From: an uncultured Dehalococcoidia bacterium
Lineage (GTDB): Bacteria; Chloroflexota; Dehalococcoidia; Bin125
DNA length: 64,000 bases
Assembly (NCBI GenBank): GCA_958295515.1
Contig: CATQGW010000001.1
Coordinates: forward strand, 248,001-312,000
Direction of reading: 5' to 3'
Both the position numbers and the translations under genes were made by a program. Under the pieces are notes generated by a model that saw nothing but the letters and a program-made list of their open reading frames with translations, made no database searches and was not told the DNA's origin. This document shows, one piece after another, positions 18,296 to 27,500 of this stretch (position 1 is its first letter; every line of letters begins with the position of its first letter).

Positions 18296-18594
18296 ATTCG
18301 CATCAACACCCCACGCTTTCGCCGCCGGCGCGCCTGCTGATTGCGGCGCTGCGCGGCTATCAGGCGTGGCTTTCGCCGCTCTTCGGGGCGCTCGGCGCGC
18401 ACTGCCGCTTTGAGCCGTCCTGCTCGCAATACGCGGTCGATGCGGTGCAGGCGCGCGGTCCGCTGCGCGGCCTCGGGCTGGCGCTCTGGCGGCTGCTGCG
18501 CTGCAACCCCTTCCATGCGGGCGGCTACGACCCGGTGCTCGCCGCCGCCGCCGACAAGCAGACCGAGCGGCCGGGGACGCGGTGTTTCACGTGA
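18292..18594 (+). CDS. yidD: Membrane protein insertion efficiency factor
   Basis: '[37 protein letters not shown]...[14 protein letters not shown]'. Confidence 0.95.
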   Translation: MNSHQHPTLSPPARLLIAALRGYQAWLSPLFGALGAHCRFEPSCSQYAVDAVQARGPLRGLGLALWRLLRCNPFHAGGYDPVLAAAADKQTERPGTRCFT

Positions 18595-19784
18595 AACGCC
18601 GCCGCCTGCTGCTGCTGCCGATTCTGCTGCTGGTTCCCTTGCTGATCGCCTGCGAGATCGCCGACGCGCCCGACGGTTGGGCCGCGCCCACCGCTGATCC
18701 GAACGAATCCGAGACCGTCCTGCTGCCGACCGGCGAAGGGCGGGTGGTGGCGATCGACCTGTTGAGCAGCAACGCCCGCTGGCAATTCCCCAGCGAGGAC
18801 GACACCTTCACGGGGCTCGACGGCGAGCTCGATCCCACGGCGTTCTACGCCAACCCGGTCTGGTCGGACTACACCAACGAATGGCTGATCGCGGAGTACG
18901 ACCAGGGCGTGCTGTACGGGATTCACCCGCGCGGCGACAGCGCGCGGGTGGTGTTCAGCGCCGCCGAACTGTTCGACGAGGCGCGAATCGTCGCCGACCC
19001 GCTGCTCGATCCCCAGAATCCCGAGCTCGTCTACCTCGTGACCACGGACAACCGCGTGCATGCGGTCAACATCGAAATCCCGCCCGCCGGTGTCGATGAT
19101 CTGGTCTGGACCTGGCAGGGCGAGTCGGAGCATCCGATCTGGGGCTCGCCGGCGCTGGTCGAGAGCGACGACGGGCGTGTGTTGGTGGTCGGCGGGCTGG
19201 GCGGACAGCTGACGGCGCTGCGGCTCGACGGGGAGGAGGCGGGCGAGGTCGCCTGGACGCGGCGGCTCGGCTCGGGCATCGCCTCTGCGCTGCTGGCGCA
19301 CGAGGGGCGGCTCTACTTCGGCGCGTTCGACCGCACCTTCTACGCGTTGGACCCGCGCGGCGGCGACACGATCTGGTCCGCGCAGGGGAGCAACTGGTTC
19401 TGGTCCACGCCGCTGATCGACGAGGGCGTGGTCTACGCGGCCGATCTCGACGGCGACCTCTACGCCTGGGACGCGGCCAGCGGCTTTCCGCGCTGGGACA
19501 CGCCTTACGCAGCGGGCGAACGCATCCGCGCACAGCCGATCGTGGTGCGCGGCGACAGCGGGGCGACGATCGTACTGATCTCGCGCGACGGCGTGGTGCA
19601 TCAACTCGACGCGGCGACGGGCGTCAGCCTCTGGCGCAGCTCGGAGCTGGTCAACGACGACGTGCTAGCCGACGCGCTGTACCGCGACGGTCAGATTTAC
19701 ATCAGCAACGAATCAGGGCGGCTCTTCAGCGTGGTGCTCGGAATCAACGCGGCCACGCAGATTTACCCACGTCAGGACGGCTAG
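18582..19784 (+). CDS. PQQ/BamB-like beta-propeller lipoprotein
   Basis: Signal/lipobox '[19 protein letters not shown]'; '[26 protein letters not shown]', '[18 protein letters not shown]'. Confidence 0.85.
   Translation: MFHVKRRRLLLLPILLLVPLLIACEIADAPDGWAAPTADPNESETVLLPTGEGRVVAIDLLSSNARWQFPSEDDTFTGLDGELDPTAFYANPVWSDYTNEWLIAEYDQGVLYGIHPRGDSARVVFSAAELFDEARIVADPLLDPQNPELVYLVTTDNRVHAVNIEIPPAGVDDLVWTWQGESEHPIWGSPALVESDDGRVLVVGGLGGQLTALRLDGEEAGEVAWTRRLGSGIASALLAHEGRLYFGAFDRTFYALDPRGGDTIWSAQGSNWFWSTPLIDEGVVYAADLDGDLYAWDAASGFPRWDTPYAAGERIRAQPIVVRGDSGATIVLISRDGVVHQLDAATGVSLWRSSELVNDDVLADALYRDGQIYISNESGRLFSVVLGINAATQIYPRQDG
18583..18598. promoter_or_regulatory. parS-like site TGTTTCACGTGAAACG
   Basis: 15/16 match to TGTTTCACGTGAAACA. 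Confidence 0.85.
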
Positions 19785-19790
19785 CGGGCG

Positions 19791-20792
19791 ATGATCGACT
19801 TCATTTGGAACGACATCATGATCAACCCGATCATGAACGGGTTGATCATCATCGCCAACGCGCTTGGTGACAATTTCGGGCTGGCGATCATCGCCTTCAC
19901 CGTGATCGTCCGAGCCGTCACCTACCCGCTGACGCTGCGGCAGCTGCGGGCGACGCGGGCGATGCAGGTGATGCAGCCGCAGATGCAGGCGGTGCAGAAG
20001 AAGTACAAGGATCCGAAGCGCCGCCAGGAAGAGATGATGAAGCTCTACCGCGAGGCGGGCTTCAATCCGCTCGGCTGCCTCTGGCCGATGCTGGTGCAGC
20101 TGCCGGTCTGGATCGCGCTCTACCAAGTGATCCGCCGCACGCTGGGCGACACGCCCGAGCAGCTGCTGGCGCTCTCCGCGCGGCTCTACGACTGGGGCTA
20201 CATCACCCAGGCGATCCCGCTGGACCGCGATTTCCTCTTCCTGGACCTCGGCGCGCGCTCGTTTCAGCAGAACCTGCCGCTGGCGATCATCGTCGCGGTG
20301 ACCGCGTTCATTCAGCAGAAGCTTTCCACGGCGCGCACCTCAACGGGCGACGAGCGGGCGCAGTCGACGACGCGGATGATGCTCTGGCTGTTCCCGATCA
20401 TGTTCGGCTGGTTCACGTTCCAGGTGCCGGCCGGGCTGGGGCTCTACTGGGTGGCGACAAGCGTGTTCACGATCATCACCTCGTACTACTACTACTTCTA
20501 CCGCACGCGCGAGCCGTTCTCGTGGCGCTGGCTGATTTCGCTGGAGCCGCTGCCGGCCGCTACTTCCGCGACGGGCGCGCGCGGCAACGGCGCAGCGCCC
20601 GCCCCGGCCGGCTCCCGCGACCGACGCGATTCGCGCGATGATCGCGATGACGACGACGACGCTGAGCCGATTGAAGCCGAAGCGGATGTTTCCGAAAACG
20701 GTGAAACCGCTCCCGCGCCGCGCTCGCGCGGCTCGACCAGCGCCGCCCGACGACGGCGGCGGCGGCGCAGAGCCGGCCGCAGCACACGATGA
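19791..20792 (+). CDS. yidC: Membrane protein insertase YidC/Oxa1, charged C-terminal extension
   Basis: 'NALGDNFGLAIIAFTVIVRAVTYPLTLRQLRATRAMQVMQPQMQAVQKKYKD', 'FNPLGCLWPMLVQLPVWIALYQVI'. Confidence 0.96.
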   Translation: MIDFIWNDIMINPIMNGLIIIANALGDNFGLAIIAFTVIVRAVTYPLTLRQLRATRAMQVMQPQMQAVQKKYKDPKRRQEEMMKLYREAGFNPLGCLWPMLVQLPVWIALYQVIRRTLGDTPEQLLALSARLYDWGYITQAIPLDRDFLFLDLGARSFQQNLPLAIIVAVTAFIQQKLSTARTSTGDERAQSTTRMMLWLFPIMFGWFTFQVPAGLGLYWVATSVFTIITSYYYYFYRTREPFSWRWLISLEPLPAATSATGARGNGAAPAPAGSRDRRDSRDDRDDDDDAEPIEAEADVSENGETAPAPRSRGSTSAARRRRRRRRAGRSTR

Positions 20793-20837
20793 GACGATGG
20801 CGACCCACACTCCCGCCCCTACCTGCATAGTGGAAAG

Positions 20838-21884
20838 ATGCGACTGATGGCAGACGAATCGATTGAAGCCTCCGGACGTACGGTGGACGACGCGGTGCAG
20901 CGCGCGCTGAAGCGGCTCGGGCTCTCGCGCGCCGAAGTCGATGTCGAGGTGCTCTCGGAGGGCCGCAGCGGCATTCTGGGAATTGGCAACGCCAACGCCA
21001 CGGTGCGGGTCACGCCGAAGCCGGGCGCGGTGGCCAGCGCCGAGCCGTCGCGCGGACGGGCGCCGCTGCCGCGAATCGACGACTACGCGGATCCGCAGGA
21101 GCTCGAACCCGGGCAGGGCCGCGGGAGGCGCGGATCGCAGCGCCGGGTCGTCAACCGCTCGTCCGATGAGGACGAGTCCGAGGCGGTGCAGCCCGACCAC
21201 CGCCGACGCGGGCGGCCGCGCGAAATTCTCAACCGCCCCGGACGCGGCAACGGCGGCGCCACGCCGCCGCCGCGCCAGCGGGACCAGCGCGAACGCTCGC
21301 GCTTCGAGCCGCGCGAGCGGCAGCCGGTGCGCAGCGAGCCGCGCCCGCCGATCCCGCCCTTTGAGCTGCTCGCGGATCCGGACTTCGAGCCGCCCTCGGA
21401 TCCGCGCCAGTTCGCGGCCGAACTGCTGACCGACATCATCCACCTGATGGGCTTCGACGTGATCGTCGAGGTGCGCGATCCGGCGACGCCGATGGACGGC
21501 CTCAACCACTCGATCGCGGTGCTGGATGTGCGGCCCAAGCCGGGCGACGATCTGGGGCTGCTGATTGGTCGGCACGGCTCGCATATCGCGGCGCTGCAGT
21601 ATGTGATCAACGTGATCCTCAGCCACTCGCTGGACGGCAACAACCCGATCACGGTGGACATTGACGGCTACAAGCGCCGCCGCGAGGAAGCGCTGGAGGA
21701 GATCGCGCAGCGCACCAGCGCGGAGGTGCGCGACTACGGCGAACCGGTCGAGCTCAGCCCGATGTCCGCCGCCGAACGTCGGATTATCCACCTGCTGGTC
21801 CAGGATGATCCCGAGCTGACCACCGAATCGATCGGCGACGGCGCCTCCCGCCGCGTGCGGATCGTCTACCGTGAGGACGCCTGA
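20838..21884 (+). CDS. jag: Jag/KhpB RNA-binding protein (Jag-N, KH, R3H)
   Basis: N-term 'IEASGRTVDDAVQRALKRLGLSRAEVDVEVLSEGRSGILGIG'; 'LIGRHGSHIAALQYVINVI'; R3H 'LSPMSAAERRIIHLLVQDDPELTTESIGDGASRRVRI'. Confidence 0.95.
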   Translation: MRLMADESIEASGRTVDDAVQRALKRLGLSRAEVDVEVLSEGRSGILGIGNANATVRVTPKPGAVASAEPSRGRAPLPRIDDYADPQELEPGQGRGRRGSQRRVVNRSSDEDESEAVQPDHRRRGRPREILNRPGRGNGGATPPPRQRDQRERSRFEPRERQPVRSEPRPPIPPFELLADPDFEPPSDPRQFAAELLTDIIHLMGFDVIVEVRDPATPMDGLNHSIAVLDVRPKPGDDLGLLIGRHGSHIAALQYVINVILSHSLDGNNPITVDIDGYKRRREEALEEIAQRTSAEVRDYGEPVELSPMSAAERRIIHLLVQDDPELTTESIGDGASRRVRIVYREDA

Positions 21885-21921
21885 GCCGCCTTCGCGTGCA
21901 GCCGATGGGGAGTGTCCGACG

Positions 21922-22710
21922 ATGACCATCGTCGCGATCGCGAACCAGAAAGGCGGCGTGGGCAAGACCACGACCGCGGTGAACCTCGCCGCCGCGCTGG
22001 CCGAACGCGGCGTCCGCGTGCTGCTCGTCGATGTCGACGCGCAGGGCAACGCGGCCAGCGCGCTGGGCGCGCCGCGCGGGGTGCGGCCCAACATCTTCGA
22101 CGCGCTGCTGGGCGGCGTTGCGCTTGAAGACTGCATTCTCGCCACGGGTACCGAACGGCTCGATTTGGTCCCGTCCTCGCTGGATTTGGCCGGCGCGGAG
22201 CTCGATCTGGCGGCGCTGCCGGAGCGCGAACAGCGCCTCGCTGCGGCGCTCGGCGGGGTGCGCGGGCGCTACGAGATCATTCTGATCGACTGCGGCCCCT
22301 CGCTGGGGCTGATCACGCTCAACGCGCTGACCGCCGCGGACCAGGTGCTGATCCCCGTGCAGTGCGAATATCTGGCGCTGGAAGGTCTGGCGGCGCTGAT
22401 CGACACGATCGCGCGGGTGCGACGCCAGCTCAATCCCTCGCTCTGCATGCTCGGCGTGGTGGCCACGATGTACGACGGGCGCACCCGCCTGGCGCGGGAT
22501 GTAGCCGACGAGCTGCGGCGTCATATCAACACGCTGTTCGAGACGATCATTCCACGCTCGGTGCGGCTCGGCGAAGCGCCCAGCCACCAGATGGCGGTGC
22601 TGCAGTACGCGCCCAACTCGCGGGCGGCGGAGGCCTACCGCGAGCTGGCCGAAGAGGTGCTGGCGCGGCTCAACAGCGGTCTGGCCGCCGCTCCGCAGGC
22701 GAGCGCGTGA
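21922..22710 (+). CDS. parA: Chromosome partitioning ATPase ParA/Soj
   Basis: 'IVAIANQKGGVGKTTTAVNLAAALAERGVRVLLVDVDAQGNAASALG'; start reset from 21871. Confidence 0.97.
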   Translation: MTIVAIANQKGGVGKTTTAVNLAAALAERGVRVLLVDVDAQGNAASALGAPRGVRPNIFDALLGGVALEDCILATGTERLDLVPSSLDLAGAELDLAALPEREQRLAAALGGVRGRYEIILIDCGPSLGLITLNALTAADQVLIPVQCEYLALEGLAALIDTIARVRRQLNPSLCMLGVVATMYDGRTRLARDVADELRRHINTLFETIIPRSVRLGEAPSHQMAVLQYAPNSRAAEAYRELAEEVLARLNSGLAAAPQASA

Positions 22711-23639
22711 GCGGTGCCGGCCGCCCCGCGTTGGGGCGCGGTCTCGACGCGCTCTTTCCCACCGACCAGGCGGAGGAGCAGTCTGTTCGCGAGCTGCCGC
22801 TCGACGCGATCGAGCCCAATCCGCAGCAGCCGCGCCAGTCATTCAGCGATGCGGAGGCTGCGGAGCTGGCGCAGAGCATCCGCGAGCACGGCATCCTGCA
22901 GCCGCTGCTGGTGCGGCGGATTGGGGTGGAGCGCTACCAGCTGGTGGCGGGCGAGCGTCGCTGGCGTGCGGCGCGGGAGGCGGGGCTGGAGCAGGCGCCG
23001 GTGGTGGTGACCGACGCGCCGGACCGCGACATGCTGACGCTGGCGCTGGTTGAAAATCTACAGCGCGAGGATCTCAATCCGCTCGATCAGGCCGCCGCGT
23101 TCCAGTATCTGATCGATGCCGGCCTGACGCAGGCGGAGGTAGCGCGGCGAGTAGGCAAGAGCCGTTCGGCGGTGGCCAACGCGGTGCGTCTGCTGCAGCT
23201 GCCCGACGACCTGCGCCGGCTGATCGTCGAGGGTCGTCTGGGCGAAGGGCACGCGCGGGCGCTGCTCGGCGCGCCGCGGGAGCACTGGCCGCGGCTCGCG
23301 GCGGCGGTAGTCGGCGGCGGTCTCACGGTGCGCCAGGTTGAGGATCAGGCGCGGCGGTTGCAGGGCGCGGTTGAGCCGGGGAGCGGCAGGGAGCGGAGAA
23401 CGACGGCGGCCGACGGAGCGGCGGCTGTCTCGGACGAGTGGCGGCGGGAGGCGGCGGAGCGGCTGGAGCGGGCGTTCAATACGCGGGTGAGCGTGTCGCA
23501 GGAGGGCGCAAAGGGCGGGCGGATTGTGCTGCGTTGGTACTCGTTCGAGCAGTTGGAGCAGCTTGTCCGCCAGCTCTCCGAGGGCGGGGAACTCCCGGGT
23601 GGGGATGATGCTGCGGGTGAGGATCGGATCACGATCTAG
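22707..23639 (+). CDS. parB: Chromosome partitioning protein ParB/Spo0J
   Basis: GTG start overlaps parA stop; 'PRLGRGLDALFPT' variant, 'EPNPQQPRQSF', 'YQLVAGERRWRAAREAGL', 'ALVENLQREDLNPLDQAAAFQYLIDAGLTQAEVARRVGKSRSAVANAVRLLQLP'. Confidence 0.97.
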   Translation: MSGAGRPALGRGLDALFPTDQAEEQSVRELPLDAIEPNPQQPRQSFSDAEAAELAQSIREHGILQPLLVRRIGVERYQLVAGERRWRAAREAGLEQAPVVVTDAPDRDMLTLALVENLQREDLNPLDQAAAFQYLIDAGLTQAEVARRVGKSRSAVANAVRLLQLPDDLRRLIVEGRLGEGHARALLGAPREHWPRLAAAVVGGGLTVRQVEDQARRLQGAVEPGSGRERRTTAADGAAAVSDEWRREAAERLERAFNTRVSVSQEGAKGGRIVLRWYSFEQLEQLVRQLSEGGELPGGDDAAGEDRITI

Positions 23640-23657
23640 GCGATTTGGTCGGGGCGG

Positions 23658-23673
23658 TGTTTCACGTGAAACA
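23658..23673. promoter_or_regulatory. parS site TGTTTCACGTGAAACA
   Basis: Perfect 16-bp palindrome identical to the classical parS sequence, 19 bp after the parB stop. Confidence 0.95.
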
Positions 23674-23744
23674 CCGATCGTGGGGGTTGGGAGGTCGGAG
23701 GCGGAGATTCCCGCTCGGGGGCAGGAATGACGGCAGTGGGGCGC

Positions 23745-24962
23745 TTACTCCGACGGCTGGGAGGGGCCGCGGCGGGGGTTGCGGGCGCGGCGGCGGCGCG
23801 GCGGGGGGGTGGGACCGCCCGGCGCTTCGCTCCGGGGCTGCTCGGCGGCGGAGTGCGGCGGGGAGTCGGTGTTGACCGCGCGACGCCGGCGGCGACGACG
23901 GCGCGGCTCGGGGGACTCGGACTCGCGCCGCTGCTCTTCGGCCGGCTCGCGCTGCTGCTCTTCAGCAGGCTCGCGCTGCTGCTCTTGGGGGGGGTTGGCG
24001 GGCGCGGCGGCGCGGCGCAGCGCTGAGCGCTGTTCGCGCTCGCGTTGTTCTTCGGCCTCGACCAGCGCCTGGTTGGGGGCGTCCTCGGTGCGCACCGCCA
24101 GACCGATCTCGGCGACCGGCACATCCACCCGCTGCGAGTGATCGTCGAGCGAGATCGTCACGTATTGCTGGAGGATGTTCTGCTTGATGACTTTGCCCAT
24201 GCCGGCCGGGGTGCTGACGCGCTTGCCCATTCGGGGCAGGGTGCCGCGCATCTCGCGGTAGACCTCGTGCTCGAAGGTGAGGCAGCAGAGCAGCCGCCCG
24301 CAGACGCCGGAGATGCTGTCGGGGTTGAGCGACAGTCCCTGGTCCTTGGCGGTGCGGACGCCGACTTTGGGGAAGCTGGTCATCCAGGAGGCGCAGCAGA
24401 GGCGCAGGCCGCAGATGTCGTAGCCGTCGACCAGCTTGGCGCGGTCGCGCGGGCCGGCGTGCTGCATATGCAGCTTGAGATCGTGTTCCTGCTCGATCTC
24501 GGCCACGACATCGCGGAAATCCACGTGCTCTTCGGCGTGGAAGTGCCCGGAGCCTTCGTCGCCGGCGAGATTGAGCTGCACGGCGATCGGGTAGAGCGCG
24601 AGATTGTCGCGCATGGCGATGCGTCGCATCTGCTCGACGATTTGCTCGCCGCGCTCGCGCCCTTCGACGGCCCGATCGCGGTCTTCGCGCGTCGCCTGGC
24701 GCAGAATTGGTTTCACCCCGCGGGCGGCGCGGCGCGGCGGCTCATCCGCGTCGTCGGGAACGGTCACCACCCGCGCCATTTCCTCGCCGCGGGCGGTCTC
24801 GACCACGACGTAGTCGCCGGGGAAGAGCGTGTGCGGCTCGGCGCTGTAGTGGTACATCCGCGAGGCCTCGCGGAAGCGCACGCCGATCACCACCTGAGGC
24901 GGCGGTTCGGGGATGAATTCTTCGATCGCGTCGGCGATCGGCTCGGGTTCGAAATCGGTCAT
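23745..24962 (-). CDS. ricT: PSP1/RicT (YaaT) family protein with low-complexity C-terminal tail
   Basis: 'FREASRMYHYSAEPHTLFPGDYVVVETARGEEMARVV', 'HVDFRDVVAEIEQ', 'CGLRLCCASWM', 'CGRLLCCLTFEHEVY'; next to holB. Confidence 0.9.
   Translation of the reverse strand: MTDFEPEPIADAIEEFIPEPPPQVVIGVRFREASRMYHYSAEPHTLFPGDYVVVETARGEEMARVVTVPDDADEPPRRAARGVKPILRQATREDRDRAVEGRERGEQIVEQMRRIAMRDNLALYPIAVQLNLAGDEGSGHFHAEEHVDFRDVVAEIEQEHDLKLHMQHAGPRDRAKLVDGYDICGLRLCCASWMTSFPKVGVRTAKDQGLSLNPDSISGVCGRLLCCLTFEHEVYREMRGTLPRMGKRVSTPAGMGKVIKQNILQQYVTISLDDHSQRVDVPVAEIGLAVRTEDAPNQALVEAEEQREREQRSALRRAAAPANPPQEQQREPAEEQQREPAEEQRRESESPEPRRRRRRRRAVNTDSPPHSAAEQPRSEAPGGPTPPPRRRRARNPRRGPSQPSE
23931..23990 (-). repeat. 24-bp tandem coding repeat (EEQQREPA) in the ricT tail
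   Basis: 'ctgctcttcggccggctcgcgctg ctgctcttcagcaggctcgcgctg ctgctctt'. Confidence 0.8.
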
Positions 24963-24963
24963 G

Positions 24964-26070
24964 TCAGGCTCCGTGCGCTGCCGCCGTCGCGCCGGGCGGT
25001 TGGCCGACGGGGATGCGCAGCAGCATCGCTTCGAGCGCGAGCCGCGTGTTGACCCCGTTGCGCAGATAGCGGCGGGTGCGTTGCAGCGTTTGCAGGAAGC
25101 GGCTGATCTGTTCAGGAGCGTAACGCGCCGCCTGCGCTTCGACGGATTGGCTGAGCGTGCTGTGGACCACTCGCTGCGTTTCGCCGACCCGCGCCAGCCA
25201 GAGATCGCGCCACCAGTCGATCCATGCGCCGAGCATCAGCAGGAGGTCGTCGAGCGCCTGCGGGCCGCTCTGGCCGCCGCGCCCGGCGAGCTGCTCGGCG
25301 GCGGCCAGACGGTCGGCGCGGGAGGCGTCGGCGAGGCGCAGCAGCTCGTCGATCTGCGCCGCGCGGATCGCCAGCGGGTCGCCCTCGGCCAGCTCCTGAT
25401 CGAGCCAGCCGACGCGCCCGCGCGACTGCCGCGCGAGCTGGCGAATCGCGGCGCCGTCCAGATCGGGCAGGCGCTCGCGCAGCCAGGCTTCGGTGCGCTG
25501 CTGGTTGAGCGGGGCCAGCCGCAGCGCGCGGCAGCGCGAGCGAATGGTCTCGGAGAGCAGCGACTCGCGGGCGCTGAGCAGCACGAAATAGACGCCCAGC
25601 GGCGGCTCCTCGAGCGTTTTCAGAAAGGCGTCCGCCGCGTCGCCGGTCAGCGCATCGGCGGGGTCCACGATCACAACCCGATTGGGTCCCTCGAACGGCT
25701 TGATTGAGGTGACGCGCTCGACCCAGCGAATCTGACAGATGCCGACGGTGCGCGAGCGGCTGTGGTCGTGGTCGTTGACGGCGCAGATGCCGCCGGGCTG
25801 CACCAGCGCGACGTCGGTGTGGCGAATCGGCTCGTGGCGGTGCTCGGGATCGAAGATGCGCCGGCAGGGGCGGCAATCGCCGCAGGGCGGACGCTGCGCC
25901 CCGCAGACCACGCCCTGCGCGATTTTGAGCGCCAGCTCGTGCTTGCCGATGCCTTCCGGACCGCTGATCAGCAGCGCGTGCGGCAGCCGCTGGGCGTCGA
26001 TCATCGCTTCCAGCGCGCGCAGCGCGATCGTCTCACCGTGCGCGCCGAATCGTCCCGCTTCAGTCTCCAT
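24964..26070 (-). CDS. holB: DNA polymerase III delta' subunit
   Basis: 'LPHALLISGPEGIGKHELALKIAQGVVCGAQRPPCGDCRPCRRI', 'NRVVIVDPADALTGDAADAFLKTLEEPPLGVYFVLLS'. Confidence 0.93.
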   Translation of the reverse strand: METEAGRFGAHGETIALRALEAMIDAQRLPHALLISGPEGIGKHELALKIAQGVVCGAQRPPCGDCRPCRRIFDPEHRHEPIRHTDVALVQPGGICAVNDHDHSRSRTVGICQIRWVERVTSIKPFEGPNRVVIVDPADALTGDAADAFLKTLEEPPLGVYFVLLSARESLLSETIRSRCRALRLAPLNQQRTEAWLRERLPDLDGAAIRQLARQSRGRVGWLDQELAEGDPLAIRAAQIDELLRLADASRADRLAAAEQLAGRGGQSGPQALDDLLLMLGAWIDWWRDLWLARVGETQRVVHSTLSQSVEAQAARYAPEQISRFLQTLQRTRRYLRNGVNTRLALEAMLLRIPVGQPPGATAAAHGA

Positions 26071-26073
26071 CGT

Positions 26074-27408
26074 TCAGCGGTCCAGCACTTCGTGGGAGAG
26101 CAGGTCCTCGAACGTCTGGCGTCGTCTCACCAGCCGCGCCTCGCCGTCGCGCAGCATCACCACGGCGGGGCGCAGCGCGAGGTTGTAGTTGCTCTCCATC
26201 GCCAGTTGATAAGCGCCGGCGGCGGGCATCGCGATCAGCTCGCCGGGTTGCAGGTCGGGCAGCGCGGCGTCGCGCACCAGCACATCGCCGCTTTCGCAGA
26301 ACTTGCCGGCGATGGTGACGGTGCGGTCGCGGTCGGCGAAGATGCGCTCCGCCGGCAGCGCGCGGTATTGCGAGTCGTACATCGCGGGGCGAATGTTGTC
26401 GGCCATCCCGCCATCGACGGCGACATAGCTGCGCGTGCCGGGAATCTCCTTGCGGCTAACCACGGAGTAGAGCGCGACGCCGGCGCGTCCGACCACCGAG
26501 CGGCCGGGCTCGATATGCACCTCGGGCAGCGGCAGGCGGTGGTCCTCGCAGGCGGCGCGCAAGGCCGCGCCGACGGCCTCGGCGTAGGCCGCGTGCGTGG
26601 GCGGCAGGCGGTCGTCGGTGTAGCCGATCGCGAAGCCGCCGCCGGGGCTGAACTCGCGCCAGCGGTAGCCGTGCCGCTGCTGCATCTCGGCGGCGAAGCC
26701 GGCGGCCACGGCGATGCCGTCGCGGTAGGGCTGGAGGTCGTAGATCGGCGAGCCGAGGTGAATGTGGAAGCCGCTCAGATCCAGTCCCGGCGCGGCCAAC
26801 GCGCGCTCGACGGCGGCGGCGGCCTGACCGCTGGGCAGCGGGAAGCCGAACTTGCTGTCCTTGAGGCCGGTGGTGGTCTTGACGTGCGTTCGCGCGTTGA
26901 CGCCGGGTGTAATTCGCAGCATCACCGTCTGGGTTGCGCCGCGCTCGCGGGTCAGGCGCTCCAGCGCGTCCAACTCGTCGTCGTTGTCGATGATGATCCG
27001 CCCCACGCCGGCGTCGAGCGCCTGCGCCAGTTCGTCGATGCCCTTGGCGTTGCCGTGGAAGCCGATCTGCTCGGCGGGCATGCCGCCGGCCAGCGCGGTG
27101 TACAGCTCGCCGCCGGAGACGACATCCATGCCCAGCCCCTCATCGACGAGGATCTGAGTCAGCGCCGGGCTGAGCCAGGCTTTGGCGGCGTAGAGCACGC
27201 GCAGGCTGGGCAGCTCGGCCTCGAAGGCGCGGCGGTAGGCGCGGCAGGCGGCGCGGATGCTGTGCTCGTCGTAGATGTAGAGCGGCGTGCCGAAGCGCTC
27301 GGCCAGCTCGCGCAGATCGCAGCCGCCGATTGACAGCCGCCCTTCGGCGTCGGCCTCGGCGGTCAGCGGCAGGATGTCGGCGTAGGGGGTCGTTTTCAGC
27401 GTGCTCAT
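26074..27408 (-). CDS. lysA: Diaminopimelate decarboxylase
   Basis: 'FGTPLYIYDEHSIRAACRAY', 'YAAKAWLSPAL', 'GLGMDVVSGGEL', 'IEPGRSVVGRAGV', 'CESGDVLVRDAALP'. Confidence 0.95.
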   Translation of the reverse strand: MSTLKTTPYADILPLTAEADAEGRLSIGGCDLRELAERFGTPLYIYDEHSIRAACRAYRRAFEAELPSLRVLYAAKAWLSPALTQILVDEGLGMDVVSGGELYTALAGGMPAEQIGFHGNAKGIDELAQALDAGVGRIIIDNDDELDALERLTRERGATQTVMLRITPGVNARTHVKTTTGLKDSKFGFPLPSGQAAAAVERALAAPGLDLSGFHIHLGSPIYDLQPYRDGIAVAAGFAAEMQQRHGYRWREFSPGGGFAIGYTDDRLPPTHAAYAEAVGAALRAACEDHRLPLPEVHIEPGRSVVGRAGVALYSVVSRKEIPGTRSYVAVDGGMADNIRPAMYDSQYRALPAERIFADRDRTVTIAGKFCESGDVLVRDAALPDLQPGELIAMPAAGAYQLAMESNYNLALRPAVVMLRDGEARLVRRRQTFEDLLSHEVLDR

Positions 27409-27500
27409 ACCCAGAGTCTACGGGGCGTCTACGGATACGCCTCCGGCTCGCGTAGACTGGCGGAGCGAGCCGCGCATTGGGCGCGCACCGGGAGTCGAAC

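Noticed and set aside
20340-22145. 601-aa minus-strand ORF antisense to yidC/jag/parA
   Set aside because: Long antisense frames are common at this GC; sequence is low-complexity and overlaps well-supported genes.
25762-27333. 523-aa plus-strand ORF over holB/lysA
   Set aside because: Antisense to two clearly recognised genes; no domain.
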